From a candidate division LCP-89 bacterium (lineage in GTDB: Bacteria; Electryoneota; B3-LCP), in the NCBI GenBank assembly GCA_025774555.1, contig JALGVT010000009.1:28732-92731 (forward strand): a stretch of DNA of 64,000 bases, in the 5' to 3' direction. A program made the translations under genes and the position numbers. A model generated the notes under the pieces. That model was not told the origin of the DNA, searched no databases, and saw only the letters and a program-made list of their open reading frames with translations. Below, piece by piece: positions 17,632 through 26,703 of the stretch; the stretch's first letter is position 1; each line of letters begins with the position of its first letter.

Positions 17632-19368
17632 ATGAAAAAACTCCTGCCGTTCCTTGTGATTATTTTCCCAATTCTTGCTCAGGCTCAGTTATGGTACACC
17701 GGCGACGCATCATGCGTTGGAGGGATGTGCCATAATGTTGAATACTGGGATTATAAAGAATCCGGACACCCGCATCAACTGTATCATAATAACGGCAATC
17801 AGCCATCATCAACCGTTTGGCCCTTCACAGAGGTTCCCCCTTTACCGTCCACGTTCGGAATTCCGGTCGGTTGGTCTTTTGTGCATTATGTTATCGGTAA
17901 TTACTACTGGAAAACCCTGTTCGTAGATTTAAACGGATCAATCATCACTGGAATCCCGGGCGATTCGACTCAATGGAACGTTCAAACTCAAAGCTGGGGT
18001 GAATATCATCCCGGCGAGATGATCGGTTATGACTGCGGCAGATGTCACACCACCGGTTATGATCCGGAAGGCAACAATCCATTATATCCTCAGATGACGG
18101 GAAGCTGGGTTTTCGACGGCGTGCAATGTGAAGCATGCCATGGACCATGCTCGTCGCATTGTATGAATCCGTTTATCCCCACTCCCGGCGGACTTGACTG
18201 TGATGAATGCCATTATCGCGACCCTCAGCAGAGGCTGATATGGAAGGACGGCTTCATACTCGACCAGCAGGAAGCAGTCGAATTAGAAACCGGCGGTATG
18301 GCTGACGTCGAGTGCATCGATTGTCACGATCAACACAAATCGACCGTTTATAATCTGGGCGGCATCCCTTATAACTTCGACTGCAGTTCCTGTGATGGTC
18401 ATTCCCCGGGAGGTCAGTGGATTTCCAAGCCGGACGGTGTGATGGAGGATATTGATTGCATCGAATGCCACATGCCGTATATGGATCGTTCCGCCACAAC
18501 GGAGAACGAATACAAAGCCGATGTGCGGTCACATATCTACGGGATACTGCCCGCTGCGATCACCCGGGAAGAAAACATCTATCAGATCGGCGACACTACA
18601 TTCTGGCAGGTTGACCCCTTCCTCGATAAAGTATTGATCACGCTGGATTACGCCTGCCTCGGTTGTCATGTCGATAACGGTTACCCTATCACCATGGACG
18701 AGGCGGCGGATATGGCTGCGGGATTTCATTCCGATCCGCTGGTGTCCATCAATATCGATCCTGAGGATCCACCGGTCCGTCTTCCAGCAGAAGGCGGCGA
18801 CTTCCATTTTACTATGGAGGTCTTGAACAACGAATCTTATCCGATCAGTATAGATTACTGGGCGGCAATCACAGATACGACCTATTACATCGACACCCTA
18901 ATAATGGTAGAAGATGTGCTTCTTCAACCGGGAGAACAGATACTCATAGATACCACGGGGTGGCTTCCCGGAGACTCACCAGGCGGTCTATACCATCACC
19001 GGGCATACGTGCGGGAACATGTGTACCAGGAGATCTATGACTTTGACGTCTTTCTCGTTTATAAAAACGGTTCTGTCGATGTCTTGGAAGAAAAGTCAGT
19101 CAGCATACCATCCAAAGCTTTCTACAGCGCTCCCAATCCGTTCAATGCTGAAACCAAACTCACTTTCAACCTGCAAAGCAGTAGCGAGGTGAACTTGACG
19201 ATATATGACATACGAGGGAGAACTATCGCTGAATTACTTGACGAAGAATTGCAGCCCGGATTACATCAGATCGCTTATGACGCCGGAAATCTGGGCAGCG
19301 GCGTCTATATTGCCAGACTCGTCACGGATGAGTCAACCGAAACGACTAAACTCGTGCTGATAAGATAA
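17632..19368 (+). CDS. T9SS-exported multihaem c-type cytochrome
   Basis: 578 residues. A Sec signal peptide (MKKLLPFLVIIFPILAQA) leads into haem-binding motifs: CX4CH at C28-C33-H34 and CxxCH at C135, C166, C190, C228, C276 and C342. A further site at C251-x-x-C254 is followed by D-G-H rather than H, so it is degenerate or atypical. The layout resembles cytochrome c554-type multihaem proteins. The C-terminus is a T9SS sorting domain (SAPNPFNAETKLTF ... LGSGVYIARLV ... LVLIR), so the protein is probably carried across the outer membrane and held at the surface. A role in extracellular or periplasmic electron transfer is inferred; the substrate is unknown. Gene B follows by 38 bases, likely co-transcribed. 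Confidence 0.85.
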   Translation: MKKLLPFLVIIFPILAQAQLWYTGDASCVGGMCHNVEYWDYKESGHPHQLYHNNGNQPSSTVWPFTEVPPLPSTFGIPVGWSFVHYVIGNYYWKTLFVDLNGSIITGIPGDSTQWNVQTQSWGEYHPGEMIGYDCGRCHTTGYDPEGNNPLYPQMTGSWVFDGVQCEACHGPCSSHCMNPFIPTPGGLDCDECHYRDPQQRLIWKDGFILDQQEAVELETGGMADVECIDCHDQHKSTVYNLGGIPYNFDCSSCDGHSPGGQWISKPDGVMEDIDCIECHMPYMDRSATTENEYKADVRSHIYGILPAAITREENIYQIGDTTFWQVDPFLDKVLITLDYACLGCHVDNGYPITMDEAADMAAGFHSDPLVSINIDPEDPPVRLPAEGGDFHFTMEVLNNESYPISIDYWAAITDTTYYIDTLIMVEDVLLQPGEQILIDTTGWLPGDSPGGLYHHRAYVREHVYQEIYDFDVFLVYKNGSVDVLEEKSVSIPSKAFYSAPNPFNAETKLTFNLQSSSEVNLTIYDIRGRTIAELLDEELQPGLHQIAYDAGNLGSGVYIARLVTDESTETTKLVLIR

Positions 19369-19406
19369 ACTCTGAATACTGCTAAAGCATCACGATAGAG
19401 GTAACT

Positions 19407-20834
19407 ATGAAGAAACTGCTTAGAGAGATCATGATTCTGACAACAATGGGGGTACTGCTTTCCGGCGCCGCGGCATTAGCTCAGACGCCCATCAGCGGCG
19501 CTCTAACCGGCAGCCTTGGTCCCGACACCTATCTAGTCGAAGGTGACTGCGAGATACCGTCAGGAGAAACGCTCACCATCCAACCCGGGACGACTTTCCT
19601 GTTTTCCGGTCATTATTTTATGTTTATCTACGGCACTCTGATTGCGTCAGGCACGGAGAGTGATTCCATCGTCTTTACGCGTGAGATTCCCACACAATCA
19701 TGCCGCTGGGGCGGATTGCGATTCATGTCGGGCGCTCCCAGCAACAGCTTCGTCAGCTACTGCCTGATAGACAACTGTCTGAACGAACTGTACCCCTACT
19801 TTTATGGCGGCGGAATTCATTCTGACGGCGTCGATTTGATCGTTACAAACACTACTATCCAGAACTGCCAGGCGACCGATGGCGGCGGTTTCTACGGCAC
19901 AACGAGCGCCCATGTTGAATTCAACGATTGCGTCATTGCCAATAATGAAGCGAGCAACGGCGGCGGATTGTACTATCAATATGGAACCTCAGGTGAGATA
20001 AATGGTTGCACGGTTATCAAGAACAACAGCACCGGCACGTGAGGCACCTGCGGTGGAGGCGGGATCCGCCTCGAAAATGCAGACGTTCTGATTACGCATT
20101 GTCTGATAGCAGAAAATATCGCCGAGATTCGCGGCGCCGGTGTTTTAGGTTTTGAAACGGACTATACTTTTATCAACAACACCATCACCCGGAATGAATG
20201 CACCGATCATAATCCGCTGAATCAACCAAATGGCGGCGGGATCTGCATGTATGAAAACATCGGCACAGCGCTGGGCAGGAATAACATTGTATGGGGAAAT
20301 ATGGCTCTGAACAGCCCGAATGTACCTGCCAGTTCAAATTTCAGTTATAGCTGCATTGAAGGCGGCTTGACCGGCACCGGCAATATCGATGAAGACCCAA
20401 TGTTTACCGATCCTGATGAGGGCGATTACACGCTTCAAGCTGATTCACCGTGCATAGACGCGGGCGATCCCTTGTCGCCATTAGATCCCGACAACACCGT
20501 TGCCGATATAGGAGCGTTTTTCTACGATCAGGGTTCAGGCGTCAACGATGATCCTGAAACATTGAAACCCATTGCCTTTTCACTCAGCGGAGCCTACCCC
20601 AACCCCTTTAATCCGACCACAGCAATCAGCTATCAGCTCTCAGCTCTCAGCTTTGTGAACCTGACAGTCTATGATGTACAGGGTCGAATGGTCGCTGAGC
20701 TGGTGAATGGGTGGCGAAATGCTGGGGTGCATGAGGTTATATTCAACGCGTCAGGATTGGCGTCCGGTATCTACCTGTACCAGATGATCACTGGTGACCA
20801 CACCGCCAATGGGAAGATGGTGCTGATGAAATAG
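19407..20834 (+). CDS. T9SS-secreted beta-helix protein with one in-frame UGA (candidate selenoprotein), gene B
   Basis: 475 residues if TGA at 20040-20042 (codon 212) is read through; no other stop interrupts 19407-20834. N-terminal part: signal peptide ending ALAQT, then SGALTGSLGPDTYLVEGDCE and beta-helix repeats with GGGIHSDG, GGGFYGTT, GGGLYYQY. After the UGA: GTCGGGGIRLEN, more strands, and a T9SS sorting domain (GAYPNPFNPTTAISYQL ... LASGIYLYQMI ... MVLMK). Gene A is a paralogue throughout, and its UGA aligns exactly, with T before and G-[S/T]-C-GGGGIR after. A stop here would remove the export signal. UxxC resembles the redox CxxC motif, which favours selenocysteine, but no selenocysteine machinery lies in the window. 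Confidence 0.7.
20056..20072 (+). promoter_or_regulatory. SECIS-like hairpin downstream of the in-frame UGA of gene B
   Basis: GAGGCGG (20056-20062), loop GAU (20063-20065), CCGCCTC (20066-20072): seven perfect pairs, loop starting 20 nt after the UGA. This fits the spacing and loop-G expectation for bacterial SECIS. Part of the sequence is constrained by coding for Gly-Gly-Gly-Ile-Arg, so structure alone is not proof. Confidence 0.45.
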
Positions 20835-20852
20835 TTACAAGATGCAAGTAGA

Positions 20853-20879
20853 GGCGCACGGTGTGCGCCCTTTTCTTTT
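20853..20879 (+). terminator. Intrinsic terminator after gene B
   Basis: GGCGCAC (20853-20859), loop GGT, GTGCGCC (20863-20869), followed by C and TTTTCTTTT. Placed 19 bases after the stop of gene B and before the ppiD promoter. Confidence 0.75.
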
Positions 20880-20901
20880 GCGACAAATCCCACAATATCG
20901 C

Positions 20902-20930
20902 TTGATTTCAGAACGAAATAAATGTATATT
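20902..20930 (+). promoter_or_regulatory. Sigma-70 promoter for the PpiD-like gene
   Basis: TTGATT at 20902-20907, 17-base spacer, TATATT at 20925-20930, about 58 bases before the ATG at 20989. It lies just after the terminator of the preceding gene, as expected for an independent unit. Confidence 0.6.
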
Positions 20931-20988
20931 TAAAGTTCGCTTAAATTAGGATAACTCGGTTCGTTTTAGCCTTGGAGATTAATACGCC

Positions 20989-22794
20989 ATGATGCAGACC
21001 ATGCGTCAGAATATGAAAGGAATCCTCTGGATCCTCATTCTGGCTTTTATAGGAACGATTATTTTTTCCTGGGGAATGGGTGGATTTGAAGGCAGCGGTC
21101 CCAAGCAGGGCATTGTCGCTGTCGTCAACGGGGTCGATATCACCGTCGATTACTTCGAAGATATGATCCAGCAGCGTATCAGTTATGAGCAGAACCAGCA
21201 GGAAGAAGATCTGAACGAACAGCAGATCAGACAGATACGGACTGACGTCTGGGATGAAGTAATCCAGAAGATTCTCACGCAACAGGAAGTAGCCCGGCTC
21301 GGCATCAAGGTTTCCGATAAAGAAATCGCCTTCATGGTGCAGAATAACCCACCTGAATTCCTGCGTCAGAGTGAATACTTCCTGACTGACGGCATGTTTG
21401 ATATGGCGAAGTACCAGGAATTTCTGCGCAATCCGGCAGCCGCAGAACAGATCATGCTAATAGAGCAGAATTACCGGGAAACGCTTCCCAACCAGAAACT
21501 GCTGAACCGTATCCTCGCTTTAGTGACTGTCACCGAGCAGGAAGTCTGGCAGAAATACGTAGATGATAACCTCAAAGGCAAGGCAAACTACATACTCTTT
21601 AACGCTGACGTCAATGAGGTTGACAGTTCCAGCGTTACCGATAAGGAGATCGAGAATTATTACTTTGCACACCGGGATAATTATATAGTGCCTGAAAAGC
21701 GGCGTATCCGCTACGCATTGTTTAAGGAAGAGCCATCTCACGATGATTCAGTTGACGTAATCGATCTGATAAACGAACTGAGAACCGAGATAATAAACGG
21801 CGCTGATTTCGCAGAATTGGCAAAGGAGTACTCTGAGGATCGATCAGGGGAAAATGGCGGCGATCTCGGCTGGTTCGAACGGGGTCGCATGGTGCCTGAA
21901 TTCGAGGAAGCAGCTTTTGCGCTGAAAAAAGGTGAGGTTTCCGAGGCGGTTCAGTCCAAGTTCGGTTATCATCTTATTAAAAAGACCGGCATAAAAACCG
22001 AAGACGGCATTGAAAAAATCCGAGCAAGCCACATTCTCCTCAAAATCGAACCTTCCGCAGACACACGTGATCAAATTCGCGCTCTTGTAAGCGGTTTCGC
22101 AGACGAGGTTCAGGAATCAAGCTTCGATGTTGCTGCGGATGTGTACGAAGTTAAAATTGACACTTCGGAGTTCTTTGAGAAGAAGGATTTCATCCCCGGT
22201 ATCGGCAGACTGCCCGCCGCTGTTGATTTTATCTTCAATCGTCCGGTTGGCGTATCCGGTCCGACTTATACGGTGCGCGAAGGTTTAATTGTCTTCCAGA
22301 TTTTGGACGTTCAGAAAGAATACACTAAGAAACTTGACGAAGTAAGCGACCAGATTTTCGCCGATTTATACCATCAAAAAGCAATCGATGCTTCGGCAGA
22401 AGTTGCGATGGAATTCCGAAGGAGTATTGAAAATTCGGCAGACTTTGCTGTTAAAGCTAAGCATGCCGGATATGAAATTGATGAAACGGCTCGGCTGTTC
22501 ACTCTGGATGCGTATATACGCGGCGTAGGGCGAGACCTTGACTTTAGCGCCGCGGCGCTGGCGCTGGATGTGAATGAAATATCTCGACCGGTTAAGGGTC
22601 AGAAGGGATATTATATCATTCAGTTGACTGAGAAAACAGAGATCGATTCGGCTGATTTCGCGGCAAAAAAAGACGAAATCCGCACCCAGATTCTGCAGAC
22701 CAAGCAGAATCAGTTCTACACGCAGTGGCTGGAAGATTTGAAGGCTGACGCTAAAATCAAAGACTTCAGGTATCTCTATTATAGAGATTACTAA
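20989..22794 (+). CDS. ppiD: PpiD-like peptidyl-prolyl isomerase/periplasmic chaperone
   Basis: 601 residues. A short cytoplasmic N-terminus ([10 protein letters not shown]) and one membrane helix ([18 protein letters not shown], about 11-28) are followed by a SurA-like N-terminal chaperone domain and a parvulin domain ([10 protein letters not shown] ... [20 protein letters not shown] ... [11 protein letters not shown]), then a second degenerate parvulin-like part. This is the PpiD arrangement: a membrane-anchored periplasmic foldase that helps outer-membrane and secreted proteins leave the Sec channel. In a genome with many T9SS and outer-membrane proteins this is a natural housekeeping factor. 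It has its own promoter and no partner in an operon. Confidence 0.87.
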   Translation: MMQTMRQNMKGILWILILAFIGTIIFSWGMGGFEGSGPKQGIVAVVNGVDITVDYFEDMIQQRISYEQNQQEEDLNEQQIRQIRTDVWDEVIQKILTQQEVARLGIKVSDKEIAFMVQNNPPEFLRQSEYFLTDGMFDMAKYQEFLRNPAAAEQIMLIEQNYRETLPNQKLLNRILALVTVTEQEVWQKYVDDNLKGKANYILFNADVNEVDSSSVTDKEIENYYFAHRDNYIVPEKRRIRYALFKEEPSHDDSVDVIDLINELRTEIINGADFAELAKEYSEDRSGENGGDLGWFERGRMVPEFEEAAFALKKGEVSEAVQSKFGYHLIKKTGIKTEDGIEKIRASHILLKIEPSADTRDQIRALVSGFADEVQESSFDVAADVYEVKIDTSEFFEKKDFIPGIGRLPAAVDFIFNRPVGVSGPTYTVREGLIVFQILDVQKEYTKKLDEVSDQIFADLYHQKAIDASAEVAMEFRRSIENSADFAVKAKHAGYEIDETARLFTLDAYIRGVGRDLDFSAAALALDVNEISRPVKGQKGYYIIQLTEKTEIDSADFAAKKDEIRTQILQTKQNQFYTQWLEDLKADAKIKDFRYLYYRDY

Positions 22795-22815
22795 GAATAG
22801 ATATTACCTGAAACT

Positions 22816-22969
22816 AAGAAGGGGCTGTCCTAAAAGATTAATATCAAGTCATTGCGAGGAATCAGCCGTCCGGCTGATGACGTGGCAATCTCCTATTTTA
22901 CATGCGCTAAGAGATTACCACACTTCGTTTGTAATGACAGTTTATTGGTTTTTGGGACAGCCCCTTCTT
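22816..22969. repeat. Complete inverted-repeat element with GGGGCTGTCC ends, copy 2
   Basis: Terminal inverted repeats AAGAAGGGGCTGTCCTAAAA (22816-22835) and its complement with one mismatch (22950-22969). Inside, a second inverted repeat: one arm begins GTCATTGCGAGGA (22849) and ends GGCAATCTC; the other runs AGAGATTACC...GTAATGAC (about 22910-22938). One arm carries a further perfect hairpin ATCAGCCG/CGGCTGAT (22861-22878). The whole could fold into a long cruciform. The core GTCATTGCGAG...GGCAATCTC type of palindrome is known from dispersed repeats in many bacteria. No transposase is inside. Confidence 0.8.
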
Positions 22970-23000
22970 ATCAGGCATCTCCTTACGCAGTGGTGGCACG

Positions 23001-24176
23001 TCACACCAACGAGCCCACCCACGGCAGCGCTATCCACAAACCGAGCAGAATCATCGCTCGGTTTTTATTTTTCCCCGTAACATGGTAAGCTCCTATCGCC
23101 AGGAGAATCAGGATAAACGGCAGCGCTGGCATCAGCAACCTCGCTTCGGATTGGAAGTAGCGCAGATTGAGTGAGATAAATCCTATGAGATTCAGTAATA
23201 TAGCAGATGAGAATATCCAGGCTGATGTCCTATCACTTCTGAACAGAGCTTTTAATCCAAAGACGAACAGGATAATAAGTACCAATCCCTCCAGCGGATA
23301 GATAAACATATCTAACAAACCGCCCCACGACTGGTCATACGGAAAGACGAATGAACGTATGAAATAATTAGCAGTATTATAGACGCGGGTGAACACATTT
23401 TGGGTAGATAATGGATCAGCCGCCCCAAATCCCACTTCAACCGGCAGGAACTTCTTATAAAGCGTATAATTCCGCAGATACCAGGGCAGGATTGTCAATA
23501 GTGGCAATGCGAATGATGATACCGCCTGCCAGGGAGAGCCATTCCGCCTTAAAAGCAGCGCTATCGGCAGCAGCGGCAGCAGCAGCAGGAAAGATGCTTT
23601 CGTCCACAGTCCGGCGACGACGACCAGAATACCCATCGAAATCATCCTGCCATCCGGTTTTTCGTGCAGGACATTCAGAATCAGAGCGGCATATAAGCAT
23701 GCAACCGTAAAGAGAAAACTATCGTTGGTAACCACGGAACCAAAGCGTAACGTGATGCCTCCGAAAGCCGCTAAGATCAGCACGGCATCAGCGAGGACGC
23801 TCTCCCGGAAAAAACGCCTTACTGCAAGATAGAGGACGATCAAGCCGGTCATAGAAAAAAGGATGGAGATAAAGCGCACCACAATATGTTCGCTTCCGGG
23901 TATGAGCCGCTGTCCCAGCGTATAGAAAGGTCTGGCTAAACTATAGAAAAGCGGCGGTTGGTAATACTCGAACTCTGCCCGGTTGAAACCGTCCTGAACG
24001 GACGTGGTCTGCACAGGCAGTCGGTTATTTTCAGTAATATATTCCACATATTTCAGATGAGCCTTTTCATCATTGAAATATGGAATGAAGGCGGGATCAT
24101 TGTCCAGCGGAGTGATAACGGAAAACAGCAGCCGCAGCGCCAGCGCGGCGGCGCATACAGTCCAGAAGAATTTCAT
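23001..24176 (-). CDS. Multi-pass membrane glycosyltransferase (GT39/ArnT-like)
   Basis: About 391 residues with many hydrophobic helices. After an N-terminal helix, the first outer loop contains NDEKAHLKYVEYITENNRLP and the EFEYYQPPLFYSLARPF segment, typical of GT-C fold glycosyltransferases that use polyprenyl-phosphate sugars on the periplasmic side. The family includes ArnT and protein O-mannosyltransferases; substrate unknown. I place the start at ATG 24176, which overlaps the preceding radical SAM gene's stop as ATGA; a GTG three codons earlier (24185) is an alternative. The 3' end is close to the repeat at 22816-22969. Confidence 0.78.
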   Translation of the reverse strand: MKFFWTVCAAALALRLLFSVITPLDNDPAFIPYFNDEKAHLKYVEYITENNRLPVQTTSVQDGFNRAEFEYYQPPLFYSLARPFYTLGQRLIPGSEHIVVRFISILFSMTGLIVLYLAVRRFFRESVLADAVLILAAFGGITLRFGSVVTNDSFLFTVACLYAALILNVLHEKPDGRMISMGILVVVAGLWTKASFLLLLPLLPIALLLRRNGSPWQAVSSFALPLLTILPWYLRNYTLYKKFLPVEVGFGAADPLSTQNVFTRVYNTANYFIRSFVFPYDQSWGGLLDMFIYPLEGLVLIILFVFGLKALFRSDRTSAWIFSSAILLNLIGFISLNLRYFQSEARLLMPALPFILILLAIGAYHVTGKNKNRAMILLGLWIALPWVGSLV

Positions 24177-25609
24177 CTCCCCCACCCCGCTCTCTGCAAT
24201 ACCGGCTTGATGAATCTTTTCAACCTTGCAAGTGGACGTTTCGTATGGTAGTTACTCAAGAATTGCCGTTCGAAATCACGCTGGAATGCGAGCAGGTCAG
24301 CGCGCTTCAATTCCGGCGTTTCGATAAGCGGTCGATGGAGCACTTCCGGGTCGGATTGAAAGAGGGCATCGCCGCTGGCGTATGCCTCATCGAGGTATCC
24401 CTTTTCTTTGCATAGATCGTAAAGCTCGGTGCCGGGGAAAGGCGTGGCGATGAAGATACCGATGCCGTCCAGATCCATCGAGAGCGCGAAATCCCGCGTG
24501 GCACGCATCGTCTCTAACGTTTCACCAGGCATGCCAAGAATAAAATAGCCGTTCACGCCGATTCCCACTTCACGACACCACTGTCTGACCAGCTTCCCAT
24601 CTTCGGGATTTATATCTTTCTTCATCACCTCATGCAGAATCCGTTCATCACCCGATTCAAAGGCGAGGTTGACCGAACGACATCCCGCCCGCTTCATCAG
24701 TTTCAAGAGTTCCAAATCGAGGTCTTTTATCGAAACGCCATTGGGTGTTATCCACTGCAGTTTAGGGAAACGCTCGGCGATACCTTCGAATAGCGCTACG
24801 GCTCTCTTCCTGTCAGCCGTCAGGTTATCGTCTTCAAAGGCGATGACCTCCACCTGGTAATTTTTAACCAGTTCGTCAATCTCAGCGAGGACATTTTCAG
24901 CCGAACGACGGCGGTATTTCCTGCCGGCGACTCGGAATGCTGAACAGAAGGTGCAGCGGTAGGGACATCCCCTGCTGGTGATCACGGAGGCTACTTTTAA
25001 TCCCTGACGAATCCAGCGTCCGCCGCTGTGTCTCATATACTCCTTAAAAGGGAGCAGATCGCGGGCGGGAAAGGGTATGTCGTCCAGATCTGTTATATGG
25101 CATGTTTGAGGATTGATCAGAACCTGATTGACCTGACGAACGGCGATGCCATCGACTGAAACAGCGCTGTCTGTACGACTTACATAATCCGGCAGACTCT
25201 GTTCCGCTTCACCGAGGATCACAGCGTTAAATCCTTCCTTCAACAGCGCCTCAGGATCGACAGTAGCGTGCATCCCACCGGCAATGATGGGAATGTCGGG
25301 CAGAACGTCCCTAAGTCCCCTGAATATATCAATCGCAGCTTTGAGCCGTGACGTAAATGGCACAGATATGCCAATAATGTCAGGCTTAATGCCTTTAACT
25401 TTTTCGTTGATTTCCGCGTAATTTAAACCGATTGAAAAGAGGTTTGAGCCAGCTTCTTTCCGCGCCGGTCCCAAGCAGGCATCGAGGATGATCGGATGGT
25501 GATTCGTTCTCCGGAGTACTGCGGCTATATAGCCCAAACCGAGGGGGAACGGTATCGGTTCACCGGGGTTTTCTGATTTAAGCGGCGGGTTGATAAGAAG
25601 TATTTTCAA
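24173..25609 (-). CDS. B12-binding domain radical SAM protein
   Basis: 478 residues. N-terminal cobalamin-binding-like domain (MKILLINPPLKSENPGEPIP ... GISVPFTSRLKAAIDIF ... IIAGGMHATVDPEALL), then a radical SAM core with the 4Fe-4S motif C215-x3-C219-x2-C222, and a C-terminal elongator-like region (GVGINGYFILGMPGETLETM type). Such proteins (BchE/HpnP/P-methylase class) methylate or rearrange unactivated carbons, often in lipids or cell-surface compounds. The substrate cannot be read. The 4-base overlap with the membrane glycosyltransferase suggests a joint role in envelope lipid or glycan modification (inference). Confidence 0.88.
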   Translation of the reverse strand: MKILLINPPLKSENPGEPIPFPLGLGYIAAVLRRTNHHPIILDACLGPARKEAGSNLFSIGLNYAEINEKVKGIKPDIIGISVPFTSRLKAAIDIFRGLRDVLPDIPIIAGGMHATVDPEALLKEGFNAVILGEAEQSLPDYVSRTDSAVSVDGIAVRQVNQVLINPQTCHITDLDDIPFPARDLLPFKEYMRHSGGRWIRQGLKVASVITSRGCPYRCTFCSAFRVAGRKYRRRSAENVLAEIDELVKNYQVEVIAFEDDNLTADRKRAVALFEGIAERFPKLQWITPNGVSIKDLDLELLKLMKRAGCRSVNLAFESGDERILHEVMKKDINPEDGKLVRQWCREVGIGVNGYFILGMPGETLETMRATRDFALSMDLDGIGIFIATPFPGTELYDLCKEKGYLDEAYASGDALFQSDPEVLHRPLIETPELKRADLLAFQRDFERQFLSNYHTKRPLARLKRFIKPVLQRAGWGR

Positions 25610-25630
25610 CTGCGGTGAAAAATTTATTAA

Positions 25631-26662
25631 TCAGGACAGATCAATCGCTAAAGTATCTCTGAAATAGCCTAAGGAACCGAAATTTTCCTTGAATTTAATC
25701 AAGCCGTGGTTAGCTTCCATATTCAGCGTTGAGGTGCCAAAATCGAGGTGGCGGAAGCCGTGTCTGTAAGCCCACTGCATGGTATGATAGATCAGCAGCG
25801 GCACCGGGCGGTATTCCTGATAGTCCCAATCGTGGCAGACGTAGAAAATCAGCAAAACTCGAGCGTTGCAGACAAAATTCAGGATTCCCGCTACGGGGGT
25901 ATCCTTATAATAGACCAGAGAAAGAGACAGTCTATCGCCGATCAGATCGCGAAGTTTTTTCAGTTCATCGAGCGTATGCGTCGGCGTAACACCCAGCCGG
26001 GCTCGATTATCCAGCAGCAGTGGATAGAAAGTTTCCAGGTTGGCGTCGGATAACTCGATGTCTTCGTCGAGCCTCAATTCGGATTTCATCGCTTTGCGGA
26101 CCGCGGTGCGGGTCTTGTTGCAAAGAGTCTTGAAGATGTCGCCGTCAGGATAATAGAGAGGGATTGCCTGTGTAATTTCACGCTTCAGGTAATAAAATCC
26201 ATTCTTGATCAGGTGAAACACAATCACGTCAGCTGGCCAGGTAGAATAAATAGACGGCGGCGGCGTCAATATCAGTTGATCGAATCCTTCACTTTTAGCA
26301 TGCCGGATGAGCGTATTGACCAGATGATCCGCGGCGTTGAAAGACAGACCGGCGGGATAGACCAAACCTCCGTAGGAAGCTCCAGGATAAGACACCAGCG
26401 CCCGTTTTCCATCCACGTCACGCACGGCTCCGGTCATCACGACCCGAGGCTCTTCGCCTACCCAGAAGATGAGGTGATGGTTATCAAACCTCCCCGCGGC
26501 ATGATAATCCAGAAAATCATGCGTTTGAAATAACGTGGCGTTTTCCGCGTGCTGCAACGCTTTTCCCCATGCCACAGCATCCTTTTGACGGTCGAAGCGT
26601 GTGATTTTAAATGGATTCCTTCCCCTTGTGCCGGGAAGAGTTATAGCGATATCAGGGCTCAA
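25631..26662 (-). CDS. FemAB/GNAT-fold acyl- or aminoacyltransferase
   Basis: 343 residues. The pattern YHAAGRFDNHHLIFWVGEEP, YPGASYGGLVYPAGLSFNAA, NKTRTAVRKAMKSELRLDED and YYKDTPVAGILNFVCNARVL, ending with HLDFGTSTLNMEANHGLIKF, is that of FemAB-like peptidoglycan/exopolysaccharide-associated transferases with a double GNAT fold. Family members transfer amino acids or acyl groups to peptidoglycan precursors or polysaccharide. The start is TTG at 26662, supported by AGGAG 7 bases upstream. Neighbouring envelope genes support a cell-surface role. Confidence 0.7.
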   Translation of the reverse strand: MSPDIAITLPGTRGRNPFKITRFDRQKDAVAWGKALQHAENATLFQTHDFLDYHAAGRFDNHHLIFWVGEEPRVVMTGAVRDVDGKRALVSYPGASYGGLVYPAGLSFNAADHLVNTLIRHAKSEGFDQLILTPPPSIYSTWPADVIVFHLIKNGFYYLKREITQAIPLYYPDGDIFKTLCNKTRTAVRKAMKSELRLDEDIELSDANLETFYPLLLDNRARLGVTPTHTLDELKKLRDLIGDRLSLSLVYYKDTPVAGILNFVCNARVLLIFYVCHDWDYQEYRPVPLLIYHTMQWAYRHGFRHLDFGTSTLNMEANHGLIKFKENFGSLGYFRDTLAIDLS

Positions 26663-26703
26663 AAATATCTCCTGCTGAAATAATTCCAGATAATTTCAGT
26701 TTG

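Noticed and set aside
20628..20655. Tandem AGCTCTC-like heptamers inside gene B as a phase-variation tract
   Set aside because: Only about three imperfect units, in a conserved part of the sorting domain; too short to support slippage.
22852..23088. Short plus-strand reading frames in the 22.8-23.1 kb gap
   Set aside because: They read through the inverted-repeat element and the 3' end of the membrane glycosyltransferase; composition is not protein-like.
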